Shown: in pieces, positions 48,701 to 60,700 of the stretch
How positions within the stretch are numbered: position 1 is the stretch's first letter
How the letters are laid out: every line of letters starts with the position of its first letter
Origin: Antilocapra americana
Lineage: Eukaryota > Chordata > Mammalia > Artiodactyla > Antilocapridae
Reading direction: 5' to 3'
DNA: 64,000 bases
Assembly: GCA_007570785.1 (NCBI GenBank)
Contig: ML662442.1
Location: 32,011,909 to 32,075,908 of the forward strand
Translations under genes and position numbers: made by a program
The notes under the pieces: generated by a model
Databases searched by the model: none
Seen by the model: the letters and a program-made list of their open reading frames with translations, nothing else
Told to the model about the DNA's origin: nothing

Positions 48701-51700
48701 CTTCTGCACCCCCTGCTGGAGAACAGGTTTATTATCCTTAGATATGGTCATTATTTAATTTTCCAAAACTACTTTGACCAATTTCTCTATGTCTTTCCTC
48801 CTTGGTCACCTCTGAAACCACAAAGGAAATTGAGTAAAATCTCAACTCAAAAGACATATATAATTATGTGTGTGTGTGTGCTTAGTTGCTAAGTCTGCCC
48901 TCCTCCGGGGGATCGTCTCAATCCAAGTCTCCTGCATTGCAGATGGTTTCTTTACCATCTGAGCTACCAGGGAAGCTAAAAGTCCTCCGACTGATGGCCA
49001 AATACATATCATAGTTTCTAAGAAATGCATCCCCACTCACCTTTGTTAAAGAGTCCACCACTCTGGCACATAGAAGAGCTCCAGGCAGGTCAAAGTAGTT
49101 ATCATAAAAGTAGTATTTTCCTAAAAAGAACACAATTTTAAGCTGGGATCAAATTAATGCCTCATTTATGTGGTATGGAAACTTGGCTAAAGAGGCTATG
49201 TTTTGGTTTAGTTACTTAAAGGGGCTTCTGTTTCAATTCAGAACCACTCTATAACAGCTTGTCATCCATTGTCTTTTAAAGAAGGCTTCAGCTATAATGG
49301 TTCTATTAATATAAAACCTATAATAAAAATATGAAAAAGTCACAATTTGCATTATCGGTGTCACTGAATTTTAAAACCATCAACCTAACACTGGAGTACC
49401 ATGAAGTACATTCACTAATCTATGTTGGTTGATCCCCTGGAGTCTCACGTTCAATCTTAATGCAACTTCAGACAAATTTCAGTACAATGGAAGAACAGCC
49501 AGGGTGAGAAAAGGAATTTAAAAAAAAAATTGTGTCCTCACATCATGCGAGGACACAGTATGTGCTTATCTTAGAAAAACTCAGAAGCACAGCACAGGCA
49601 CACTCTAGATCTTGGACAGCGGAGGGTTTGATTTATTCTCCTTGGCCTGAGGCTAGAATGAAAGTCCTTCCTTAGCACTGACAGCACTTTTGAATCTGCT
49701 GCCCCTGGGCAGAGGACACTTTTGAGGACCCACGTCACATCCCCTGGTCCACGGCTGACCCCAGCCACAGCTGTGCTGGAACACCACTGTCCTTCCCCAA
49801 GCCACACCTGTGTCATTCCCTCTCTCCGGAAGCCTCCAGAGCCCATGTGGCAAGCCTCAACGGACAGGTCAGGAATCAGTGAATGCAGGCCCCAACTTCC
49901 TGCCCCTTGGGTTGACAATTCTGGGACGTGCTCTCTGCACGTCTCCTCAGGAGTCCTGGTGGAATCCGGGGCCCTCCTCCATTCTTTCCTTTCATGTCGC
50001 ACCCTCACTGCGATCTCGCTCCTGCATACTGCAAGCAAACCTCACAGAACCCTCTCTCCCGAGAACTCCTGGCACAAAGAGGAATCAAACAGAATCAACA
50101 GGTGGAGCCAGATCTCAGTTTTGTGGAAGGGAGTACTTTTCAAATGGTCACAGTTACTTCTGTGCAGATTATTATAGCTGCCTGCCCCCTTCCTCCATGT
50201 GTGAGCTATGTATGAGGTTATGGAACACAGCGGTCTGCGTCTTAGTGTCTACTATGCACCATTTCCAGTATGTTGTAGTCACTCAATAAATGCTCGTTGA
50301 ATGATCCAAAAATTCAATGGATTACAGTCAACCTCTGAACAACACATGTGTGAACCGCACAAGTCCACTGTCACGTGTATTTTTTTCAACACATTAGTAA
50401 GTGCAGTAAATACTATAGCGGTACACGGTCTGTGACCTGCAGTAGGTTGAACCCACAGATGCAGAAATTCAGAAAGGGAGGAACTCCAAGTAGGGAGGGC
50501 TGACAATAAAATTATACTCAGATTTTCAACTTCTTGAGGTAAGCATCCCTAATTTGTTAGTTGTTCAAGAGTTAGCTGTATATTGGAAAGAAGTGTCACG
50601 GCAACTAAGTGAAAACTCTCTGTAAGGCCCAGATGTTTATCCCTTTAAACGTTAACTTACTTAACACCCCTCACATCTTCATGTCAAATCATCAAGAATA
50701 TAGAAGAAATAAAGTCTGTTACTTCACAAACTGGTTGCATAGGTTTGTATGTCCTTTTCCTCAGTTAGGAATATTTTGGTCGGCACAGTCTTCTTGCTTT
50801 TCTACTTTTTCACAGCTGAAATTGTGGGGGGAACATCTCAGACGAGTTTTCATTCTTAAGAAAGGGGTTAGGATCTCTTTGTAAGGATGAGGAAAAGTAA
50901 GAATTTGGAGAAAAGGGAGAAAACGGCCCACATACACGTCTGCCCACTCTGCTATGCTGTGAGACCACATGACACACCAGGGCTGCAGGGACCAGGACAG
51001 TGGACACAGATTCCCAAGGCTCACTACCCACAGTGCATCTAATCTCTTGGTCTGTGATACCAGAGTGACCTGCCTGAACCAGCCAGCTGGTGTAAGTGGA
51101 CCTGCCCAGTTCAAAACCCATGTTGTTCACCTCTATTTACAACTGCCTACATCTGGACTGGTGGCACAGTGGTACAGAACCCACCTGCCAGTGTAAGAGG
51201 CACAAGAGACACAGGTTTGATCCCTAGGTTGGGAAGATACCCTGGAAGAGGAAATGGCAACCAGCTCCAGTAAATTCCATGGACAGAGGAGACTGGCGGG
51301 CTACAGTTCAGAGTCTAAAAGAGATGGACGTGAATAAGCATGCACGCATGTACACATACATCTGGACAGACAACAGGAGTCCTCCTTACCACTTGAATAA
51401 AAAGTAAATCTATCCATTTAATTTCCTGGCTATATGAGTTGAGATGTGTCAAAGCATTCTACACCTAACCCCAAGGTGAAATCTGTTTTTCCTATCAACT
51501 TATTTTATTAAAATAACACATACTTCCTGACGTTTTCTTTTCACTATGAGAAAACAAACCACCCAAAGACAGCAAATTTGACAAACAAAAACACGTTAGC
51601 AGGAATAACTCCAAGTATTTTCTAGTTACTTCATTTTTGATAGGAAAATAGGTGTATTTCAAAACTGTAGTGTGTGAGAAAATGACCAAAAAAACCTAGA

Positions 51701-54700
51701 ACAAACGAAAAACTAACAATTAAGACTTTTAATGAGGTCTACCTGTTTGTAATGGTGCTTTAATCATTATTAATTTATGCACAACTGTTGTCTATAAATA
51801 ACTTTTGAAAAATCTTTTCATGTTTGCTCATGGTAAGTCTCTTTAAGGAGAGTGGGAGAAAGCTGTGTAAAATCGCTCATAATAAAGGGGAAAAGAACGA
51901 CGGTAGAAGATACTAGAAATGGCAGTCAAGAAAAGAATTATAGAAAACAGGAGAGGTAAGGAATATGAATCTGGAGAGAAGCAAGGAACAGAGAAATAAA
52001 AGGAATGTGCATGTAACAAATTAATAAAAATACAGAATAAGTAATGTATTATTCCTAAGTGCTAGTCTTCTTTACTAGAGAGTAAGTAAAAGGTGGAAGT
52101 AAAAGGTGAATCAACAAAAACGTTAAATAAAACAGAACCAACTGCCAAAGAGAAACCAGACACACATGGGAAACAACACATCCAATCTCTATGAAACCAC
52201 AGCTTCTTTCCTGTGCATCCTGCCCGGCAGGGGGCAAGGACAGTCTGCTCTGTATCCTGATGTCAACAGGTTCAGGGTCCAAAACAACAGGAGACAGAAT
52301 GGCGGCGCTGCCCCACACAGGAACCGTACCTGACCGGAAGGCCATTCCCGTGTCCGGCATGAAGTGCTTCCACTCCTTCCTGCCGAACTCCTCCGCCAGC
52401 GCCTCCGGAGCCAGCATCTTTGTGCCGTGGCTGGCCCTGGTTTGAGGAGAGGAGGCACATGGCTCATCAGTGGTTCCCTTGAAAACTCCCTCCTCCAGCC
52501 TTGCTATTATTAATTTATTAACTCACCTTAAGATTACTAAAGGTTTTTAAGAAAAAAGGTTTCAACTGGATGACTTCTCTATTTAGGAGCCTATAAGGTA
52601 TTTCTTTTTTTTAATCATGTTATTTCTTAAATTTTATTTTTAAAACTTTTATTGGAGTATAGTTGTTTTACAATGTTGTATTAGTGTCTACTGTAAAGCA
52701 AAATGAATCAGTGATACTTAAACATATATCCCTCTTTTTGGGAAGGCTCTTGATGGCTCTTTTTCTTCCTCCATTTCACCCATCAACCAGCGAGTGATCA
52801 GGAGAAGCACACTCTGAGGTCAATGCTGTGATAGGTGCCCCAGAACAATCTATAAACTACAACTTCTCTGGGAGAAATAGGACAAGCCTCGCCTAAGAAG
52901 TTGCCAATTAACTATGCATATAAGATTTGCCTAAGGGAACAATAAGGAAACAGCTGTAGGGACTAGGTGGGAAGCTGGCCTATGGGGAGGAGAGAGTGCA
53001 ACAGTCAGAGCGTGAGCTGAGGCCTGCAGGAGAGATGTGCCTGGTACCCAGGGCTGCGCAAGCACAGGGACTATGAAGATGAAGACGGGGTTGTAATATG
53101 CCACTCAAGGACATAACGTAGCTAAAAACACAATGGCAAACAGTAAGATGAATGTGACAAAACTTGGAACAGGAAGACAAGAAAGTAGCTATTTTTTGTG
53201 CTCAAAATACTGCTTTTACATTGGTTGGCCCTGGTTAAGAGTATCTTACCCTACAGAAAAAGTTAATATTTCATGTAGTTTACTATGACAAATTATAATG
53301 CTAGGGAGTATCATTCTTCTTTTCTTGGAGTTAGACTGTGGTAGCAAAGCAAAATGAAGAAAATGGAAATGAAATAAGGAAGCCAATTGGAGGGAAATCA
53401 CAACTAGGATCCTTTTTATAGAGAGGTTAATATTTACATAATAAAAGCTATATTAAAGGTGGAGGAATCTTGAGCAGGAAATACCAGAAAAGGTATCTAT
53501 TATGTCATCTGAAAGCAGGCATCAAGGATATAAGCTTATAAACTTAGGAGGAGTTGCAGGTTAACCAAACTTGAATGGAGATGGTCAGACCTTGGGAAAA
53601 TGATGCTGGGAATGGGGACAGCCAGACAGACAGAACAAAGAAAGAAGCAAAGTTGCAGAATGCTTTCTATTCTTTAAACCATGACTGAAGATAGCCAAGT
53701 ATACTTTAAGAATCTGAAAGGGACATTAAAGGTCGCAGTCAAAGCTGCACTGCGTGTGTGTGTGTGTGTGTGTGTGTGCGCTGCACTGCGTGTGTGTGTG
53801 TGTGTGCATAAACATCTATATTTGTTTATACATACAAATGAATACATATACTCATATCTCTAGCTGCCTGAGGGAAAAAGAGGCAAATGAATTACAAAAT
53901 TATCAGAAGTGGAACGACATCCACTCCAGCTAGCTCCACCTCAGGGCACAGTCCAGGTAGAGTGTGAGCCTGTACTGTACAAAAGGAATGATGTACCCAA
54001 AGGGAGAGTATGTGCAAGGGGTGAGCATCCTCTTCTTGGACTCCAACTGAATCAGCATAAATAATAAATCGCACAATTGCATGGCCATGTTAACGTGCCT
54101 GTATGTACTGTCAGTATTGGAAGGAAAATAGATGCTTACCCCATGGTACCTTCTGTAAGACAGAGCAGTGATGGCAGATGCTTTTCCACTGCTTGTGCCA
54201 TGCTGTGCCATGTTAAGTTGCTTCAGTTGTGTCAACTCTTTGCAACCTTATAGACTGCAGCCTGCCAGGCTCCTCTGTCCACACTTGCCCTACTCTTATT
54301 AACACTCAAAGTGTTGGATTCCCCTTTCCTGGTGGCTCAGATGGCAAAGAATCTGCCTGTGATGCAGGAGACCCAGGTTCAATCCCTGGGTCAGGAAGAT
54401 CCCCTGGAGAAGGGAATGGCAACCCACTCCAGTATTCTTGCCTGGAGAATTCCATGGACAGAGGAGCCTGGCAGGCTATAGCTCATGGGGTTGCAGAGTC
54501 AGACACAACTGAGCAACTAACACTAACGAAGAAGAGGGAAGAAAAGGGAGTCAGCACTAAGCTCGGGAGGGTGAGACACTGATGAAGGCTGGAGGAATCC
54601 AGAAACACTTGGAGAAGCTGCGACACAAAATGAGTTCTGCATGGGGGCAAATTTGGACGAGTGGAAGAAGAGAGGTGTGCCTAGACCACCAATCCTACCC

Positions 54701-57700
54701 CATGTCCATTCTCTCTTCCTTAATAAACAGTTCCAGTTTTACTCCAGCTTAACATGATAAAATTCCCAAGCTCTTTTGCAGTAGAGGTGGGCAAAAAGCA
54801 AGTTAACATTCTACTGTATTTCCTGTGCAAATATTTCTGATAAGCTAAATTTAAAGAATTAGACCTTTCAATCTAATGCTCCCAGATTTAGATTTAAATG
54901 GCTCAAACGATTCCTACAAAGACCTGTAGGCACACAGACAATCTCTCATCTGATTGTCTAAAGTAATAATCTTGTTTAATCCATACCTTAACAGTCTAAT
55001 CCTACATGGTAATAAAACGTCCTGGAAAGAGTAAAGTTTTGACACCACAACTAAATTTTATTACCTGAGCACAGTGCCATTATCTGCAAGTTTAATGAAG
55101 TTCCCATCTTCCAGATCCAGTGCCAAGCCCTTGCAACTGAAATAGGAAAGTCAATTACCCATCAGTTCACATACTTATGAATACTTAACTCAAGAAATAA
55201 TAACTTATATTTTCAAAAAGTTGTAATACTAAATAATACACAATACTAAAAAAAGACTCTGCCACCCAGGTGAATAACATGTTAATCAAACAAGTAAGCT
55301 CTTGAATTCTAAAATTAAATACCCTCAGAGCAAGTACATGAGGAAAACTGCTATGTGGGCAAATCAAGGACAGCATACTTAAGTGTCTAAACTCTTTGAG
55401 CTGAGAAAAAAAAAACTCAGAACAAAAAATGAGCACCATTGTATGCCTCTGCTAAAATGTACAAATGTCTTTCATTAAATAAAACACACACAAACACACA
55501 TTCATATTTTACAAGTTAAGATCTTAGCCAGAATCTTTTCTGTACTCTTTAGACTCTGCCTCAATTTAGGTCAGGCTATAAGAACTAGCCATCTGGGCTA
55601 CACATATTATTGAAAACCACTAAAAGAAAGTCAAACACTAAGTTTTAGGTTCTTCACTGTAAAAGACTCATGGGATTTGGGAAGAAAAATGGGTTCAGGG
55701 TCATTATTATTAGTAATAAAAACAAGAAGGCATAATGGCCACCAAATACAACAGAATAAAAAGAAAAGGGCAGGGTACTTTACAAGCATTATTTAATTTG
55801 GTCCACAGTAACGTTTCCATAGGAATTTCATACAGCAAAATGTTTCTGTTTCTTCCTTTTTAGAAAGGGATAAATCAAAAAGGACTAACCAAACACTGGA
55901 AGAATGCATCACAGATGAACACTGTTGCTCTAGAATTATTTCTGGATGTATTTCTCATGAGTTTTAGGACAACTATTAATTTTCAACTGAACAATTTAAA
56001 GTGGTTTAATAGGACTTTTGTTTGTTTTTCTTGGTTAAATGAGGAAGAAAGACAAAGGAATCCTTGGGAAGTTGAGACTCCTAAGCCAGGAAGGGAGTAA
56101 GATGTCAAGAGTCTGTTATAGGAACACCTATCCAAATTATACAAAAACAGATGTCCTAATTCAGACACTTACTAAAAACATCGGAATTCCCAGGTGGCAC
56201 AATGGTAAAGAATCTCCCTGCCAATGGAAGAGATGCCAGAGACACGGGTTGGATCCCTGGGTTGGGAAGATCTCTTGGAGCAGGAAATGGCAACCTGCTC
56301 CAGTATTCTTGCCTGGAAAATTCCAGGACAGAGAAGCTTCTCAGACTATCATCCACAGGGTTGAAAAGAGTTGGATGTGACTGAGTGCATGCACATGCGC
56401 ACACACCCACAGGCGCACGCACACACACATTTAAAACATGATGATTTCCACCTCTTTTCATACAGTTCCGTATAAGAAGGGCAATAAAAGAATTTTTTAA
56501 TAAAAGATAAATTTTAGAGACAGTTGTTAATCTCTGAAACTCTTAATAATGACAGACTTAACCCATGCAAAAATAGCCAAATTAGTCACATTCACTCTTA
56601 GCTTAATTTTCATACTTAACTAAGCAAGTCTAAAAATAGAAAGGACTTTAATTTATCAAATGTAAAACTTTTAGTACAGAAGGCATTCTGTTCTTTGGCT
56701 CAACTTCACATTTCACTTTCTGTCTCCATGGAAGAGGAAGCATTAAAATTTTATCCACAAGAATTAAAAACCAGAGGGAATGTACAGACCTTTAAAAAAA
56801 GCTGCTTACCAGAAATCCCAATCCTCTGGGGTCACCATGAGCAAGCCCTTGTCATACCCTTTCTCCTTGACCAGGAACTGAGCAAAGCTATTATAAATGA
56901 GCTGTTAACAGAAAGGAAAAGAGATTAAATGTAAATTTCACTATTCCTTCTTAACTTCACAGGTCTGCAGACCTAATGGAATCAGCCATGAGACAGGTGG
57001 GAAGGAATCTGTATTATTTGTTAATTGTGAAGCTTGGCTGGTTAACATTCCTTCCCAGCAATTTATGCACCCCTGCAAGCCCCAGGCAGCTGCTGTCTTT
57101 TTTACACTATCACTGTACAGTTATACAACCAAGGACAATTATTAATCTTACTCCAGAAGCCTAATGGGTTGGAGATCATTAAGACTTGACAAAGCTTTGT
57201 AAATTGATCTAACGCTTCACCAGATGATAAACATACTGACTACTCCACCTCCATCCTCTGTCCATCCTTTCCAGAAGGCCCCACAGCAGCTGATAATGCT
57301 ATTTGATACACTTGAGCCCCAAACAGTGGAGTCTGCCCCATGGACCCAGACCTTGGCACAATCTAAACCTGAGTCAGTGTGCACTTATAGAAAACCCGTC
57401 AAGGACACCTAACATACACCAATCACAATCCGCCATGTCAGCTTTAGCTCGCTTACCTCTCCCTAGAAAACAGGACCCTCAGTCCCTATCAGGAAATTCC
57501 CAACCTCCTGGCCAATCAGACCCTGTTTTTGCGTTGCCTCGTCTAACACAGTCATGCCCAAAATCTCTGGGGAAGAGTACTCCCCTACTTGTGGGGCCAC
57601 TGAACGCCCCCAATCCATGAAATGTTTTCTCTAAATGAAGGGACATCAAATTCATTACTACTTTAAGTTCTGTCACTTGACACAGGAGAATCTCCCTTGT

Positions 57701-60700
57701 AGCTCAGCTGGTAAAGAATCTGACTACAATGCAGGAGACCCCGGTTCAATTCCTGGGTCAAGAAGTTCCATTGGAGAAGAGATAGGCTACGCACTCCAGT
57801 ATACCTGGGCTTCCCTGGTGGCTCAGCTGGGAAAGAATCCACCTGCAAAAAAGCAGGAGACCTAGGTTCAATCCCTGGGTTGGGAAAATCCCCTGGAGAA
57901 GGGAAAGGCTATCCACTCCAGTATCCTGGCCTGGAGAATTTCATGGACTGTACAGCCCATGGGGTCCCAAAGAGTTGGGCATGACTAAGCAACTTTCCCT
58001 TTCTTTCTTTCTTCTACAGGAGAATCTCAAAGAGAAATACACATGAGGACCAGGCAGGTAATCTACAGGAGGAATCGCAGCGCCTTCATCAGACACAGGG
58101 ACTCTCTCTTTTTATCCACTGTAAGAAAAGCTGAAGGGAAAGAAAAACAAACAAACCAACCTCTGGAAGCAAGCATAAAAGCAAATGCTCTGCTGACTGT
58201 CGACAGATTTCAACAACAAAACTGCAGGTTTTTTGAGACTGAACAGTATCCAAGAGGACACCCAGAGGATCCTGACCCTTCTGCAGCTGTTAGCCCACGA
58301 CAGACTTCGATAGCACTGGAATGGCACAAAGGTGAAGTGGGAATAGACAGATACAGCAGGAAGAGTAGAAGGCTTCCCTGAGGGAGTGATGTTCACGCTG
58401 ACACCTGCAGGACAGAGCGGTTAGCTGGGTGAATCCAGAGGGAGAGGGTCACACAAGTCCAGGGGGCACACAGCTCAAGTTGGGGATTGGGGTTATGAAT
58501 GTCAGGAAAAGCGTACAGAGAAAGCAAAGGCTCCTTGCCAGATAGAGCTGTTTCCTGTAATAAAGCTAATGAAAATGGCCATACATGTACCCCACATGAC
58601 GTGACCCTGATCCAGGTCAGTTGCTGAGAGTTACATTAAGTCAAGACTATGCATCAACAGTCATCAACCCTGGAGGTGAGTCAGAACCACAGGTGATAAG
58701 GTGATAGTTCTTAAAACCACCTTCAGAAATTCCAAGCCTCCAGGATAGGGTGGAGCCCTTACCAAATTCCTGAAACTCTGATATGATTGAAAATCACTGA
58801 CTTCTATGTTATATGAATTTTCACTCATATGAATTATCAATCATAAAATGTACTGAGTCACTCAAAGGTACAAAGTACTATGGACAATAAAAAAAAAATA
58901 CACATCATGATCCTGCCTGCAAGAAACCAGTGCCCCGGGATTAACAGATGTAAATCCCAAGTGTAATGTAAATCCTCAGATGCTTAGAGCAGCACATGGC
59001 GTACAAGTAAATTCAATTTAGGTATTGCTATTATCCTCAGTCATATGCTGGCTAAAAAAAAAAAAAAAAAAAAGCCCTGACTTGTAGCCTTTGTTCATTT
59101 CCATGGTACAGATAACTCCCTACCATGGCCCGTTTCAAGCTACCAATGGTTACTGCACACCGTTAGACTTGCCTCTGGTCAAGGTAAGTTTTTTCAGCCT
59201 TGGACAACTGGAATTTCTCACCCTTTGGCAATATTGATCAAGACACGGATATGTGATTCCAATAAGGTCAGATTCCTTCCCAAGGCAAAGACCCTTTCCA
59301 GTAGGGCTGCCTATGGGAGGGGGGGCTCACAACTGTGTTTGAAGGAGGAGGTTCTATAATAGGAGAGAATGGGGTCAATGTGTAAGGAGAAGCAGAGAAT
59401 GGCAGTGTGGAAAAACACAAGGAAGGCTGTGTCTTTGAAAGCCCTCTTCCAGTCCTAAGCCCTGGGCCCTTAAAGCTTGTCCTTAAATTATGCTGCCTCA
59501 CCGCAGAAGCCCTCATGGCACAGGGCCTCCACCACCCACCCCTTCCTCTCCCAGCATTAGCTGCCACTTACTTTCCCAACAGTCTCACCTGACTAATGAT
59601 CACGCAGAATCCCCAGCAGCTGCAAACTGATGCCCTGCGGGTCACAGGCAGACCACAAATTATATCTGGTTCCCACTAAGGATGCCAGATAAAATATGAA
59701 ACTCCTAGGTCAACTGGATTTTCGGCTAAACAGCAAATCATTTTTTAATATAAGCACATCCCATGAGATAACTGGAAAACACACACACTAAAAATGTTTT
59801 TGTTCTTTGAAACTCAAATTGAACCGGATGTCCTGCATTTTTCTTCGCTGTATCTGGCAACCCCATAATTCTGCTGTGTTTTGAAAATGAGCTGGCACTG
59901 AAAAAAACTGACAGACTTCTCATACAAGCTTCGATTTCTAACTTGTCTTGAGAGAATTGTATCTGGCGAAACTACGCCAGATCTACGCCCCACGGCAAAT
60001 GCTGGCAGATGAGCACAGCTTCGTACCTGCACTCTCCTGGCTGCCTATTCCGGTTAACTGCCTGGCCCCGAACACTCCTGAGTCTGCAACTCAGGACAAC
60101 ACAGGTGTCATCATTTCTAGGATGCTTTTCCTGAGCCCCTGGTGAGGTGACACACCCAGTTCCACATTTGCACAACACTTTTTGGGTTCCAAAATCACTA
60201 GAGATGGTGATTGCAGCCATTAAATTAAAAGACACTCCTTGGAAGGAAGGTTATGACCAACCATGACAGCATACTGAAAAGCAGAGACATTACTTTGCCA
60301 ACAAAGGTCCGTCTAGTTAAGGCTATGGTTTTTCCAGTAGTCATGTATGGATGTTAGAGTTGGACTATAAAGAAAGCTGAGCGCCCAAGAATTGATGCTT
60401 TTGAACTGTGGTGTTGGAGAAGACTCTTGAGAGTCCCTTGGATGGCAAGGAGATCCAACTAGTCCATCCTAAAGGAGATCAGTCCTGGGTGTTCATTGGA
60501 AGGACTGATGTTGAAGCAGAAACTCCAATACTTTCGCCACTTCATGTGAAGAGTTGACTCATTGGAAAAGACCCTCATGCTGGGAAGGATTGGGGGCAGG
60601 AGGAGAAGGGGATGACAGAGGATGAAATGGCTGGATGGCATCACTGACTCAGTGGACATGGGTCTGGGTATACTCTGGGAATTGGTGATGGACACAGAGG

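Noticed and set aside
58043..58381. 112-codon plus-strand open frame after the dimeric SINE
   Set aside because: Its first codons lie next to the SINE target duplication. There are no recognisable protein features.
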